This document shows, piece after piece, positions 22,382 through 31,460 of a stretch of DNA of 64,000 bases. This DNA comes from Phenylobacterium glaciei. Its GTDB lineage: Bacteria; Pseudomonadota; Alphaproteobacteria; Caulobacterales; Caulobacteraceae. Both the position numbers and the translations under genes were made by a program. Location: positions 1,947,501-2,011,500 of the forward strand of contig NZ_JAGSGD010000001.1 of assembly GCF_016772415.1 (NCBI RefSeq), in the 5' to 3' direction. The notes beneath the pieces were generated by a model. That model did not search any database, was not told the origin of the DNA, and saw only the letters and a list, made by a program, of their open reading frames with translations. The stretch's first letter is position 1; every line of letters starts with the position of its first letter.

Positions 22382-22885
22382 ATGATCGCCATCCTCGACA
22401 CCTCGCACCGCGACGCGCTGAGCGACCTGCTGATCGAGGCGGTCACCAGCGGCGCCTCGGTGAGCTTCATGCACCCCATCAGCCGCGAGACGGCCGACGG
22501 CTTCTGGGACCGCGCCCTGGCCGCCGCGGCGCGGGACGAGCGCGTCATCCTGGGCGCCTTCGACGGCGAAGCCCTGGTGGGCACGGTGACCCTGCTGCTG
22601 GACTGCCCCGACAACCAGCCCCACCGCGCCGAAATCGCCAAGATGATCACCCGCCTCAGCCATCGGGGCAGGGGGATCGCCACGGCCCTCCTGCGCGAGG
22701 CCGAGCGCCTGGCCGTCGAACGGTCGCGCACCCTGCTGGTCCTCGATACCGCCACCGACGGCGGCGCGGCGCCGCTCTACGAACGGGTCGGCTACACCCT
22801 CGCCGGCGTCATCCCTGACTACGCCTACAAGCCCCATGGCGGACTGAGTGGGACGGCGATCTACTGGAAATCGCTCGGCCTCTGA
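22382..22885 (+). CDS. GNAT-family N-acetyltransferase
   Basis: 167 residues. A single GNAT domain with the acetyl-CoA pyrophosphate-binding loop HRGRGIATALLREAE (~97-111) and a conserved Tyr in LYERVGYTL. The acceptor is unknown. It begins 2 nt after the XRE-cupin stop codon, indicating co-transcription; regulator plus acetyltransferase pairs of this kind often act on an amino acid or drug-like amine. Confidence 0.85.
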   Translation: MIAILDTSHRDALSDLLIEAVTSGASVSFMHPISRETADGFWDRALAAAARDERVILGAFDGEALVGTVTLLLDCPDNQPHRAEIAKMITRLSHRGRGIATALLREAERLAVERSRTLLVLDTATDGGAAPLYERVGYTLAGVIPDYAYKPHGGLSGTAIYWKSLGL

Positions 22886-22961
22886 TCAAGACGTCGTGGG
22901 CATCCCCAAGCGAGGGCGAGGCGGCTAGGTTGACGGCGTGATTCTGCAATGGAGCGCCGCG

Positions 22962-23312
22962 ATGGCCCACACGACGATCTACGGCATCAAGGCCTGCGAC
23001 ACGATGAAGAAGGCCCGTGACTGGCTGGACGGCCACGGGGTCGCCTACGGCTTCCACGACTACAAGACCACTGGGATCGACCGCGCCACCCTGGAGGCCT
23101 GGGCAGGCAAGGTGGGCTGGGAGGTGCTGCTCAATCGGGCCGGAACCACCTTCCGCAAGCTGCCCGAAGCCGACAAGGCCGAGCTCGACCAGGCCAAGGC
23201 CATCGATCTGATGCTGGCCCAGCCCTCGATGATCAAGCGCCCGGTGCTGGGCCTCGGCGGCGACCTGCTGGTGGGGTTCAAGCCGGAGGCCTACGCGGCG
23301 AAACTTGGCTGA
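22962..23312 (+). CDS. ArsC/Spx-family reductase-like protein (YffB type)
   Basis: 116 residues of the ArsC thioredoxin-like fold: TIYGIKACDTMKKARDWLD at the N-terminus (single active-site Cys12), the AGTTFRKL segment and the IKRPVL motif before the C-terminus. The IKACDTMKKA form matches the YffB/Spx subgroup, a glutathione-dependent thiol reductase of uncertain role, rather than true arsenate reductases. GGAG lies 7 nt before ATG 22962. Confidence 0.85.
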   Translation: MAHTTIYGIKACDTMKKARDWLDGHGVAYGFHDYKTTGIDRATLEAWAGKVGWEVLLNRAGTTFRKLPEADKAELDQAKAIDLMLAQPSMIKRPVLGLGGDLLVGFKPEAYAAKLG

Positions 23313-23343
23313 GGTTTCAGGCGGAAACGCTTTGCCTTCGACA

Positions 23344-23496
23344 ATGACACCCATGGCCATGGCCAAGTACACCGGTTGGGTGCTGGACCGCGGAGAGGGC
23401 TACTCGCCGATCTTCGTGGTGGCGGGGTCAGCCTACCTCCTGGCGCTGCTGGTGATACACTTGCTGTCGCCGAGGATGACCCCGGTGAGGATCTAG
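23344..23496 (+). pseudogene. C-terminal fragment of an MFS sugar-acid transporter
   Basis: About 50 codons (MAKYTGWVLD...YSPIFVVAGSAYLLALLVIHLLSPRM) match what is expected for the last helix and tail of ExuT-type hexuronate/galactonate permeases. No other part of the transporter is present upstream, where the ArsC-like gene ends 32 bp before. It is probably a decay remnant; a small expressed membrane peptide cannot be excluded. Confidence 0.5.
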
Positions 23497-23513
23497 CCGT
23501 CGCGGAGGGGCCG

Positions 23514-23939
23514 TTGGCGTCGAAACCGAACAAGACCCAGGAGACCGAGGCCAGCGTCGAGGCCTTCCTCGCGGCTGTGGAGCCGCAGGCCCGACAGGCC
23601 GACGCGCGAGCCACCTGCGATCTGATGACCAAGATCACCGGTCTGCCGGCCAGGATGTGGGGACCTGCCATCATCGGCTTCGGCAGCTACCACTACCGCT
23701 ACGACAGCGGCCGGGAGGGTGATGCTCCGCTGGTGGGCTTCTCGCCGCGCAAGGCCGCGCTCACCCTCTATGTCGGGGCCAGTCACCAGGACCCGGCGCT
23801 CATGGCGCGCCTGGGCAGGCACAAGACCGGCAAGGGCTGCCTCTACCTCAACAAGCTCTCCGACGTGGACCAGGGTGTGCTGGGGGAGGTGATCGCCGGC
23901 TGCGTGGCCCACACGAAGGCGGCCCATCCGCAGCCTTGA
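23514..23939 (+). CDS. DUF1801 family protein
   Basis: 141 residues matching DUF1801 (YdhG-like): a lysine-rich N-terminus, MTKITGLPARMWGPAIIGFGSYHYRYDSGREGD-type core, then FSPRKAALTLYV and the LGRHKTGKGCLYLNKLSDVD segment. The family fold is similar to frataxin/CyaY-like proteins; function unknown. TTG 23514 was chosen as start because CGGAGGGG precedes it; the longer open frame overlaps the MFS fragment without homology. Confidence 0.82.
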   Translation: MASKPNKTQETEASVEAFLAAVEPQARQADARATCDLMTKITGLPARMWGPAIIGFGSYHYRYDSGREGDAPLVGFSPRKAALTLYVGASHQDPALMARLGRHKTGKGCLYLNKLSDVDQGVLGEVIAGCVAHTKAAHPQP

Positions 23940-24038
23940 GAGAATTTTCCTTCAGATCCTGCATCCGATCACCCGAGCGGCGGCGACTAGGGGATGAAAA
24001 CGGGCGGACAGACGCCCATCACTCGGGGGCTCAAGCTC

Positions 24039-24494
24039 ATGGACGTCTCAAGCATGGAAGACTTTTGGCACGGCTACTGGTGGCTGATCTTTCCCATCGG
24101 CGGCTTCATCTTCGCCGCCTGGGAGCGTTGGCTGAACTATCAGCGCAGCCGCGACACCCTGGACCTCATCAAGACCTACTCCGCCCAGGGCAAGGACGTG
24201 CCCCCCGAACTGCTGCGCCAGGTGCAGGACGACGCCGACGATGATGATCGGGACGACTATCGGGGCCGTCGCGGCCGGCGGGCCTATCGCCGCTACTATC
24301 GGCATGGACCCTACTGGCAGTTCCGCTCGGCGATCTACACCGGCGCCATCGCCGGGGCGTTCTGGGTAGCCTCGCAATACGCCTTCGTACCAGGCACCGT
24401 CGGACCCTTCCGCGTGGTGGCGGTGATCCTGACCTGCATCGCCGTCGCCAACCTGGCCCTGGCGATTCTGTCGTCCGCCTTCCGAGGCAAATGA
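24039..24494 (+). CDS. Small membrane protein of sigma module 1 (DUF6249-like)
   Basis: 151 residues from ATG 24039 (an in-frame ATG at 23994 is possible). A first helix (YWWLIFPIGGFIFAAW) is followed by a cytoplasmic segment DTLDLIKTYSAQGKDVPPELLRQ and an acidic-then-basic linker, then two C-terminal helices. The DTL-(x)n-G-x-x-hydrophobic-PPE motif recurs in the protein at 25405, so the two appear related. The stop overlaps the ATG of the following sigma gene (ATGA), implying coupled translation and a role in sensing or controlling that sigma factor. Confidence 0.6.
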   Translation: MDVSSMEDFWHGYWWLIFPIGGFIFAAWERWLNYQRSRDTLDLIKTYSAQGKDVPPELLRQVQDDADDDDRDDYRGRRGRRAYRRYYRHGPYWQFRSAIYTGAIAGAFWVASQYAFVPGTVGPFRVVAVILTCIAVANLALAILSSAFRGK

Positions 24495-25012
24495 CGCCGG
24501 TGGCGTTCGATGGCGGCCATGCTCCGATGCAGGACATCGCCCGGCTGGTCGAGCGCCACCAACAGGCGCTTCGGGCCTTTCTGCGTCGCGCCTGCGGCGA
24601 CTGGGCCCTGGCCGAGGACCTGGCCCAGGAGACCTTTCTCACCGCCTGGGACAAGATCGGGGACCTGCCTGCGGACGCCAATGTGCGGGCCTGGCTCTGC
24701 GGGATCGGGTACAACAAGACGCTCACCGCCCTGCGCTCGGCCCGTCGGGTCCGGCGACGGGAGGCGGACTATCAGGATACGGCGCCCGTGGCGGGCGCGC
24801 CGCATCCGGCCGACAAGCTGGCCCTGGACCGGGCCATGGCCGATCTGCCGGTGGAACAGAGGGCCGCGGTCGCCCTCTGCCTCGCCGGGGACTTCAGCCA
24901 CGCGGAGGCCGCCGAGGTGCTGGCCCTGCCGCTGGGCACAGTGAAATCGCACGTGACACGCGGTCGCGCGCGTCTGTTGCAAGCTTTGGGATTAGCCGAT
25001 GACCCGGCCTGA
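24491..25012 (+). CDS. ECF RNA polymerase sigma factor (module 1)
   Basis: 173 residues with only sigma regions 2 and 4, as in ECF sigma factors. Region 2 carries DWALAEDLAQETFLTAWDKI, and region 4 at ~125-165 carries FSHAEAAEVLALPLGTVKSHVTRGRARLLQ. It overlaps the membrane protein before it by 4 nt and the short membrane protein after it by 14 nt. This tight packing suggests that one of the two flanking products is its anti-sigma factor. The target promoter is unknown. Confidence 0.88.
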   Translation: MTPVAFDGGHAPMQDIARLVERHQQALRAFLRRACGDWALAEDLAQETFLTAWDKIGDLPADANVRAWLCGIGYNKTLTALRSARRVRRREADYQDTAPVAGAPHPADKLALDRAMADLPVEQRAAVALCLAGDFSHAEAAEVLALPLGTVKSHVTRGRARLLQALGLADDPA

Positions 25013-25304
25013 CGATCACCTCGCCGCCCTCTTCGCCCGGGACCTGCCGCCGGCCCGCGACCCGGCCTTTTCGGCGGCGGTCCTGGAGGCGGTGGCGCGC
25101 CGCCGGTTCCAGCGGGAACTAGCCTTCGTGGCGGCGGTCAGCCTTACAGGCGCGGCGGCCCTGGCCGTGCTCTGGCCGGTTCTGCAGCCGGCGCTGCACC
25201 TGCTGGCGCGGGACCTGGGCCCTACCGCCCTGGCCTTGGCCGCCGCGGTGACCATCGTGGCGGTGGTCACCGGACGGGTCGGGGCTGACTTGAGTTTGAG
25301 ATGA
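24999..25304 (+). CDS. Short membrane protein, putative anti-sigma factor (module 1)
   Basis: 101 residues. A charged N-terminal ~40 residues (LFARDLPPARDPAFSAAVLEAVARRRF) precede two hydrophobic helices. There is no zinc-finger HxxxCxxC motif. The position directly after, and overlapping, an ECF sigma gene is the main reason to suspect anti-sigma activity. The N-terminus resembles that of the protein at 26381 in layout (short soluble helix with FSD/FSA-A-V-E, then membrane). Confidence 0.6.
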   Translation: MTRPDDHLAALFARDLPPARDPAFSAAVLEAVARRRFQRELAFVAAVSLTGAAALAVLWPVLQPALHLLARDLGPTALALAAAVTIVAVVTGRVGADLSLR

Positions 25305-25404
25305 TGACAAAGATTTCATGGCTGCGCTTGCATCTGTACGGGGCGGCGCGGGCCTCTTTCCTCACAGAAGCGGGCTGATACGCCCCAAAAGGAGAGACCT
25401 CGTC

Positions 25405-25782
25405 ATGGAATCCGTCCTCATCGTCTTCATCGTTTTCGGTTCGATCGCCTCGCTGTTCCTGGTGCCGAGCTATCTGAAGAGCCGCGAACGCTCGCGCCTG
25501 CACGACACCCTCAAGGCTTCCATCGAGCATGGTCAGCCCATCCCGCCGGAGGTGATCGCGGCCATCACCAGCGACGTGAAGGTCAAGCCGCCGGCTTCAC
25601 CGGTGCGGGACCTGCGCACCGGCATCATCTGGCTCGGTGTGGCCGTCGGCCTCGCCGCCTTCGGCTTCGCCATCAGCTTCGAGGAGCCGGACGGCCTCTA
25701 TCCGCTGCTGGGCATGGCCGCATTCCCGGGCTTCATCGGCCTGGCCTTCATCGCCATCTCGTTCTTCGGCCGCGGCAAGTAA
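25405..25782 (+). CDS. Small membrane protein of sigma module 2 (DUF6249-like)
   Basis: 125 residues. One N-terminal helix (VLIVFIVFGSIASLFLV), a cytoplasmic stretch with HDTLKASIEHGQPIPPEVIAAI, and two C-terminal helices. The layout and the DTL...G..PPE motif match DUF6249 and the neighbour at 24039. AAAGGAG lies upstream of ATG 25405. It precedes an ECF sigma gene by 24 bp, repeating the order seen in module 1. Confidence 0.65.
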   Translation: MESVLIVFIVFGSIASLFLVPSYLKSRERSRLHDTLKASIEHGQPIPPEVIAAITSDVKVKPPASPVRDLRTGIIWLGVAVGLAAFGFAISFEEPDGLYPLLGMAAFPGFIGLAFIAISFFGRGK

Positions 25783-25806
25783 GCGGATCCAGGGGGAGCA
25801 AGCCCA

Positions 25807-26388
25807 ATGTCGGGCGCGACACAACTCCGGTACGCCAGCCTCCACGATGTGGAACTCGCGACCCTGTCGGCCACGGGAGAACGGCGCGCCTTCGGCGAGC
25901 TGGTCCGGCGGCATGGCTCGGCGGTGCGAGGTCTGCTGCGCCGGATGGGTGCGGCCCACGCCGAGGCCGACGACACGGCCCAGGACGCCTTCCTGGCCGC
26001 GTTCGAGAGCATCACCGAGTTTCGCGGCGAGGGGACCTTCGCCGGCTGGGTCAAGCGTATCGCCGCCCGCCAGTACCTGAAGCGCCTGCAGCGTGAACGG
26101 CGTCTGGCGAACCTGGCGGTCGAGGCTGAGGAGCTGGCCGAAGGGGCCCACAGCCCTGACGCCGCCGGCCGCATCGACCTGGATGAAGCCATGAAGTGTT
26201 TAGGCGCGGCCGAACGGCTTTGCGTGACCATGTGCTACGGCGCGGGCCTGTCCCACGTCGAGGCCGCGGATGCCTTGAATCTGCCGCTTGGAACGGTCAA
26301 ATCCCATGTCAAACGTGGTCTGGAGAAGCTCAGAACGCGACTGGCGCCTGAGGGTGCGGAGCTGGAGGGGAGGCGTGGCAATGGCTGA
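25807..26388 (+). CDS. ECF RNA polymerase sigma factor (module 2)
   Basis: 193 residues. Region 2 (AEADDTAQDAFLAAFESITEFRGEGTFAGWVKRIAARQYLKRLQR-type) and region 4 (LSHVEAADALNLPLGTVKSHVKRGLEKLRT) are clear. Region 4 is strikingly similar to that of module 1 (LPLGTVKSHV). The gene overlaps the following short membrane protein by 8 nt. Module 1 and module 2 therefore look like an old tandem duplication. Confidence 0.88.
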   Translation: MSGATQLRYASLHDVELATLSATGERRAFGELVRRHGSAVRGLLRRMGAAHAEADDTAQDAFLAAFESITEFRGEGTFAGWVKRIAARQYLKRLQRERRLANLAVEAEELAEGAHSPDAAGRIDLDEAMKCLGAAERLCVTMCYGAGLSHVEAADALNLPLGTVKSHVKRGLEKLRTRLAPEGAELEGRRGNG

Positions 26389-26761
26389 GATCGATTTCGA
26401 ACGCCGCCTTGAGCGGCTCTTCTCCGATGCGCCGGCGTTCTCCGACGAGAGCGCCTTCGCCGCGCGTGTGGAGCAGCGCCTCGACCGCGGCTGGAACATG
26501 CGCCGCTGGTTCATCGGCGCGGCCGGCTTGGCCGGCGGGGTGATCGGCGCCAGCCAGTTGATCATGTCCAACTTCGTCCAGCGGGTGGAGGACGCCTCCG
26601 AGGGCTCCTCGCGCATCCTGCAGGCCGGAATCGCCCAGGCGCGCCCGGGCATGGACCTGTTCGCCATGGTGCAGTCGGACTGGACCGTCGTATGGATCGC
26701 CAGCGGCCTGGCCGTCCTGGCCATGGGCTTCGTGCTCACCCGCGTGATCGAGGAGATCTGA
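26381..26761 (+). CDS. Short membrane protein, putative anti-sigma factor (module 2)
   Basis: 126 residues. The N-terminal ~40 residues are acidic/amphipathic ([32 protein letters not shown]), then come a glycine-rich helix ([15 protein letters not shown]) and a second C-terminal helix. There is no zinc-finger motif. The overlap with the ECF sigma gene suggests coupled synthesis and a regulatory role. It ends 4 bp before panB, which is thus possibly co-transcribed. Confidence 0.6.
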   Translation: MAEIDFERRLERLFSDAPAFSDESAFAARVEQRLDRGWNMRRWFIGAAGLAGGVIGASQLIMSNFVQRVEDASEGSSRILQAGIAQARPGMDLFAMVQSDWTVVWIASGLAVLAMGFVLTRVIEEI

Positions 26762-26765
26762 CCCC

Positions 26766-27599
26766 ATGTCGGCTCAACGTCAGGACACGGTTCGGCGCCT
26801 CGCCGCGCCGGACATCACCGCGCGCAAGGGCGGCGTGCCCATCGTCTGCCTCACGGCCTACACCGCGCCGATGGCCGAGCTGCTGGACGACCACTGCGAC
26901 CTGCTGCTGGTGGGCGACAGCGTCGGCATGGTGGTCCACGGCCTGCCCAACACCGTGGGCGTGACGATGGAGATGATGATCCTGCACGGCCAAGCGGTGA
27001 TGCGGACCTCCAAGAAGGCCATGGTGGTGGTCGACATGCCCTTCGGCTCCTACGAGGGCGCGCCCGAGGTCGCCTATCAGAACGCCGTGCGGATCATGAA
27101 GGAGACGGGCGCCTCGGCGGTTAAGGTCGAGAGCGGCTCCACGGTGGTGGAGACCATCGCCTATCTGGTGAAGCGCGGCGTGCCGGTCATGGGGCATGTG
27201 GGCCTGCGGCCGCAGGCGGTGCTGGTGGACGGCGGCTTCAAGGCCAAGGGCCGGGCCGGCGAGGAGCGCGCGCGGATCCTTGAGGAGGCCAAGGCCACCG
27301 CCGCGGCCGGCGCCTTCGCCGTCGTGGTCGAGGGCGTGGCCGAGGGCCTGGCCCGCGAGATCACCGAGACCATTGCCGTACCCACCATCGGCATCGGCGC
27401 CTCGGCCGGCTGCGACGGCCAGATCCTGGTGACCGACGACATGCTGGGACTGTTCGACTGGACGCCCAAGTTCGTGCGCCGCTATGCCGATCTGCGCGGG
27501 GAGATCTCCAAGGCTGTCGCGGGCTATGCCGACGACGTGCGCCAGCGGAACTTCCCGGGCCCGGCCGAAATCTATTTCGCCAAGGCGGCCAACACTTAA
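26766..27599 (+). CDS. panB: 3-methyl-2-oxobutanoate hydroxymethyltransferase
   Basis: 277 residues. Transfers a hydroxymethyl group from methylene-THF to ketoisovalerate, the first step of pantothenate synthesis. The TIM-barrel family signatures are present: [31 protein letters not shown] at the N-terminus (metal-binding Asp), [14 protein letters not shown], and the [20 protein letters not shown] segment. panC lies 31 kb away at 58968. The gene ends tail-to-tail with the winged-helix gene, the stops overlapping in TTAA. Confidence 0.96.
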   Translation: MSAQRQDTVRRLAAPDITARKGGVPIVCLTAYTAPMAELLDDHCDLLLVGDSVGMVVHGLPNTVGVTMEMMILHGQAVMRTSKKAMVVVDMPFGSYEGAPEVAYQNAVRIMKETGASAVKVESGSTVVETIAYLVKRGVPVMGHVGLRPQAVLVDGGFKAKGRAGEERARILEEAKATAAAGAFAVVVEGVAEGLAREITETIAVPTIGIGASAGCDGQILVTDDMLGLFDWTPKFVRRYADLRGEISKAVAGYADDVRQRNFPGPAEIYFAKAANT

Positions 27600-28678
27600 G
27601 CGAAGACAACGGCGGGTTCCGCCGCCGGTTCAAAGGCTTTCGCCAGGGCGATGGCCTCTGCCTCGATGGCCTGGCGGTCTTTGGGGCTGAATTTTTCGAA
27701 GGCCGTGACCATGACAGTCGGGGTCTTGCTCTTGGTCTCCAGCCTCCAGGTCCCGGCGACAAAGCCGTCCACCAGCAGCATCGGCGGCACCTGCAGGTTC
27801 TTGCTGGCGATCCTGGGGGCGTGCTGCGCCGGCACGATGCGGGCCCGATCCTGGTGGCCCTGGGTCACGGCGTCGAAGTCGGGAACGAAACGGGGCGGGG
27901 CCGGGATGTCGCCGCCGGGCCGAGGCGCATCCTTCAGGTCGTAGAGCAGTTTCCCGCGCGCATCGCGGAAGGTCACGATGTCGCCGGCGATTTCGTCGAA
28001 CAGCGGCGCGACGCCTTTCAGCCCCGACCAGCCGCTGAAGTCGGCGGGCGTCGCCGGACCCCAGGCGGCCAGGTAGCGGCGCAGGAGTTCGGCGGGCGCC
28101 GGGGCTGCCGCGACATCCTGGCCGAGATAGGCCTTGGCCAGGACGAACTCGCCGCCCGGCGAAAAGCCGTAGGGCGTGTCCGAGGCGGCCTGCACCAGAG
28201 GCAAGAGTTGGCGTGCGGCGTAGGCCATGATGCGGATGTCGGAAAATCCTGCTCTTTCAAGGGACTTTCGGAAGGTCTCAAACTCTTTTGGTTCGGCGAA
28301 GTGCGCACGGGCCAGGGCTAGAACCGGCTCCAGTTCGCCTACTGTGGTCTTCGTCCCGCCCGGCAGGGCCATGGTCTCGCCGCTGCGCAGACTGGCGCGG
28401 AAGGCCAGGAAGTCGGAGGTGGTCATCAGGTAGAGGGTTCCCCGCATGGCGGTGGCGCGCACCACGTCGTGGGCCTCGATGGCCGCGCGCAGGTCCTCCG
28501 GCTTGAACCCCGCCAGTCGCGACCACAGGCCGAGGAAGGGCGTGCGCGGCAGCTGCGCCTGGACACCCACCAGCCGGCGCAACGCCTCCATGGGCGTCAG
28601 CGGCTGACGCTCCAGCAGCATCTGCCGGGCCAGCAGGGCGCGGTTCAAATCGCGGTCGGTCAGGGTCGCGTCGGGCAT
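27596..28678 (-). CDS. Winged-helix DNA-binding domain protein (HTH_42 family)
   Basis: 360 residues matching the HTH_42/DUF1006-type family: an N-terminal [30 protein letters not shown] segment, [18 protein letters not shown], and a central [22 protein letters not shown] winged-helix region. Relatives include the DNA-glycosylase-like YcaQ/AlkX proteins that act on interstrand crosslinks. Whether this member has glycosylase activity cannot be judged here. It is convergent with panB. Confidence 0.78.
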   Translation of the reverse strand: MPDATLTDRDLNRALLARQMLLERQPLTPMEALRRLVGVQAQLPRTPFLGLWSRLAGFKPEDLRAAIEAHDVVRATAMRGTLYLMTTSDFLAFRASLRSGETMALPGGTKTTVGELEPVLALARAHFAEPKEFETFRKSLERAGFSDIRIMAYAARQLLPLVQAASDTPYGFSPGGEFVLAKAYLGQDVAAAPAPAELLRRYLAAWGPATPADFSGWSGLKGVAPLFDEIAGDIVTFRDARGKLLYDLKDAPRPGGDIPAPPRFVPDFDAVTQGHQDRARIVPAQHAPRIASKNLQVPPMLLVDGFVAGTWRLETKSKTPTVMVTAFEKFSPKDRQAIEAEAIALAKAFEPAAEPAVVFA

Positions 28679-28705
28679 CGGCGCAGGATCGCCGAGAGCG
28701 GGCGG

Positions 28706-29938
28706 CTAGACCAGCCCCGTCACCGGCCGGACGGTGGCGCTGTCGGGGAAGACGGTGGTGTCCAGCACCCGGCGGTCCAGGCCCATGTGATCGGCTAGCA
28801 CCCCCTTGAACAGGCCGCGCATGTCCACGGTCGGCGCCAGGTCACGGGCCTCGAACAGGGCTGAGCTCTTCAAGGTCGGCCAGTCGCCGACGATGCCGCC
28901 GGGCTTGAGCGCTCCGCCAAGCAGCAGGGCGGTGGAGGCCGTGCCGTGATCGGTGCCGCCGGTGCCGTTGACCCGCGCCGTGCGCCCGAACTCGGTGGCC
29001 ACCAGCACCACGCTGTTCTTCCAATCCGCACCGAGGCCGGTGTGCAGGCCGTCCAGCACGGCGTCCAGATAGGTCAGGCGCGGCGCCAGCTGACCCAGCT
29101 GGTTGGCGTGGGTGTCGAAGCCGTCGAGGCTGACCACCGCGATCTGCGGTCCGCCGGGCTCGCGCATGAAGCCGGCCACCGTCGTCCCCAGCTTGCGCGC
29201 CGCCTCCGCCCCCTGGCGCACCAGACCGGGCGCATTGGCGGCGGGGGTCATGGTCGTCATGGACGTGTCCTGCGGCAGGTTGGTCATGGCCGCCTGGGCC
29301 ATGGTCTCGGTGGCCAGGCCGCGGGCCAGGGCCGGGCCCAGCACCGGATCGTCCTTGTAGAGGTCCTGCAGCAGGGTCGGCAGACGGGCCGAGGCGTCGA
29401 CCCCTTTGCCCGGCGACCAGGAGGACACCGCCGCCGGCCCGCGCAGGATCAGCGGCGCGGTGGGCCCCACCGACAGTGCCTCGACCTTGCGCTGGGCGGA
29501 CAAGCCGGTGACGGCCCGGTTCAGCCAGCCGCTGCTGGTCCCGTAGACGACGGCCGCGCCGCTCTCCAGCACGTCCTGGGCCTCGAAGTGGGAGCGGGCT
29601 CGGTCCGGCGTGGCCACGGCGGGCACGATCCGCGCCTCGCCGGCCTGCGCCAAGGCATGGACTGAGGTGAGGGACGGATGCAGGGCGAAGGTCCCGTCCA
29701 GCTTCAGAGCCTTGTCGTCCAGGGCGATGGCGCGGCGCAGGCCCTGATAGTCCGGGTCGCCCACTGGAGGCGCGACGGACAGACCATCCATTCCGCCCCG
29801 GCAAATCACCACGATCAGCTTGCGGTTTGCAGCCGCGCCCTCCGAGGCCGCGAAGGCCTGGCGGGCGACGAAGTTCAGGGAGAGGCCGAATCCGGCGGCG
29901 GCGAGGAGCGCGGCGCGGCGGGTGGGGGGCGAGGTCAT
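28706..29938 (-). CDS. DUF1501 family protein, Tat-exported
   Basis: 410 residues. A twin-arginine-type signal (TRRAALLAAAGFGLSLN) is followed by a sulfatase/alkaline-phosphatase-like fold of the DUF1501 family, with CRGGMDGLSVAPPVGDPDY near the N-terminus, VSLDGFDTHANQ in the middle and TEFGRTARVNGTGGTDHG toward the end. ATG 29938 overlaps the stop of the DUF1800 gene by 4 nt. DUF1501 and DUF1800 genes occur together in many bacteria. The pair is thought to be exported; its substrate is unknown. Confidence 0.87.
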   Translation of the reverse strand: MTSPPTRRAALLAAAGFGLSLNFVARQAFAASEGAAANRKLIVVICRGGMDGLSVAPPVGDPDYQGLRRAIALDDKALKLDGTFALHPSLTSVHALAQAGEARIVPAVATPDRARSHFEAQDVLESGAAVVYGTSSGWLNRAVTGLSAQRKVEALSVGPTAPLILRGPAAVSSWSPGKGVDASARLPTLLQDLYKDDPVLGPALARGLATETMAQAAMTNLPQDTSMTTMTPAANAPGLVRQGAEAARKLGTTVAGFMREPGGPQIAVVSLDGFDTHANQLGQLAPRLTYLDAVLDGLHTGLGADWKNSVVLVATEFGRTARVNGTGGTDHGTASTALLLGGALKPGGIVGDWPTLKSSALFEARDLAPTVDMRGLFKGVLADHMGLDRRVLDTTVFPDSATVRPVTGLV

Positions 29939-31374
29939 CGGCGTTGGAACTCCGGGCTCATCAGCAACAGGGCCAGACCCTCGGCGCGGGTCTCGGATCG
30001 GGCGATGGCGGTGGCGGTGGGGGCCGACAGCCGTGCGCCCAGCGCCTCGGTCGCCAACCCCCTCGGATCGCGGTCGGCGCTGGCGGCAGCGGCGAAGGCC
30101 TGGGCCCAGGCCATCCGTTTGACAATGGCGTCGGGCGCGGCCCACGACGCGGTGTCTTCCGGCCAGCCCTTGGGGGAGGGGGCGCTGAAGGCCCTCTGTC
30201 CCATGGCGTTGAGCGTCGGCGCCAGGACAGTGATGTCCCGCGGCGCCCCGCCGGCCGCGCGCCAGCTGGAGATCAGGAATTCGTAGGGTGTCTTGAACTT
30301 GGCCTGGGTTGGGGCCCAGGCCTCGGGGGCGTCCACCAGGGCCTTGGCCACCTCGCCGAGCTGGCCACCGGTGTCACGCCAGCGGCGCTCCAGGCGGTCG
30401 ACGAGGGCGGGCGGCGGATCGTCGGCCACGAAGTGCCGAGCGATCTTGCCGCAGATGAAGCGGGCGGTGGCGGGCTTGGCCGCCAGATCGGCGAGGATGG
30501 CGCCGGCCTGTTCCTTGCCGCCGGCCGCATAGCGAACCCCCATCACCGTGCGCGCGCCGGGCTCGTGCGCCATCGCGCGGAACACCGGGGCTCCGGCCTG
30601 GCTCGGGTTCTCCCGCAGGCCGCCGATGGACAGGCCGGTCAGGGCGCGGGCGAATTCGGTGACGTCGGCCTGGCTGTAGCCGCCGCCCACCCCGACCGTG
30701 TGCAGTTCCAGGATCTCGCGGGCCAGGTTCTCGTTCAGACCCAGGGTACGGCCGGCGGCCGGGAGGGGCACGCCATTCCCCACGCCGCGTCCGCCGCGCT
30801 TGACGTACTGGGCCGCCATGCTGTTCGGCCCCACCGACTGCGCCTGGTCCAGATAGAGCAACATGGCTGGATGGGTCTCGGCCGCGCCCAGCAGTTCGGT
30901 GAAGGTCGCGAACACGTGGGGCCGGATCGCCTCCTGCTCATAGGGCCCGACGACGGTGGCGGTGATCAGCTTGCTGGCCGAGACCGTGAAGTGGTTGGCC
31001 CAGAACAGCGCCCAGCGTTCGCGGAAGCCCTCCGGCGTCTGGGCGCCCAGGCGGGCGCGGGCGGCGAAGTCGGCGCCGGTCTCCTCGCGCAACACCCGCT
31101 GGGCCATCTTCACCGGATCGCGCGGGCCGGGCTTGGGGTCGTCGGGCCCTTGCGCGGCCTTCATGGCCTTGCGGTCCTGTTGATAGTCACGGAACTCGGC
31201 CAGGCGCTGTTGGGCGGTCTCAGGATTGGCCTGCGGCTGTTCGGCCCCCTGGGCGTGGATCTGGGCCTTCAGGAAGCCCCGCGGGTCGCCACGGGCCTGC
31301 GAGATTTCGCCGGTCCGCGCCCCCAGTCCGAAGCGAGTGACAGCGATAGCGGCGTCCAGGTCGCGGTCGGCCAA
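29935..31374 (-). CDS. DUF1800 family protein
   Basis: 479 residues. The DUF1800 core shows AVTRFGLGAR at the N-terminus, RERWALFWANHFTVSASK, GLNENLAREILELHTVGVGGGYSQADVTEFARALTG and AKPATARFICGKIARHFV. No enzymatic residues are established for the family. TTG 31374 was chosen because AAGGAGG precedes it at 6 nt; an upstream in-frame TTG at 31404 lacks a ribosome site. It overlaps the DUF1501 gene by ATGA, so the two form a coupled pair. Confidence 0.87.
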   Translation of the reverse strand: MADRDLDAAIAVTRFGLGARTGEISQARGDPRGFLKAQIHAQGAEQPQANPETAQQRLAEFRDYQQDRKAMKAAQGPDDPKPGPRDPVKMAQRVLREETGADFAARARLGAQTPEGFRERWALFWANHFTVSASKLITATVVGPYEQEAIRPHVFATFTELLGAAETHPAMLLYLDQAQSVGPNSMAAQYVKRGGRGVGNGVPLPAAGRTLGLNENLAREILELHTVGVGGGYSQADVTEFARALTGLSIGGLRENPSQAGAPVFRAMAHEPGARTVMGVRYAAGGKEQAGAILADLAAKPATARFICGKIARHFVADDPPPALVDRLERRWRDTGGQLGEVAKALVDAPEAWAPTQAKFKTPYEFLISSWRAAGGAPRDITVLAPTLNAMGQRAFSAPSPKGWPEDTASWAAPDAIVKRMAWAQAFAAAASADRDPRGLATEALGARLSAPTATAIARSETRAEGLALLLMSPEFQRR

Positions 31375-31460
31375 GGCGAGCCTCCTTGCGCAAATCTCAT
31401 CCAACGCTCATTTGCACGCGCACGGCGACAGGATTCCGTCGCGGGTATCTGGAGAGACGT

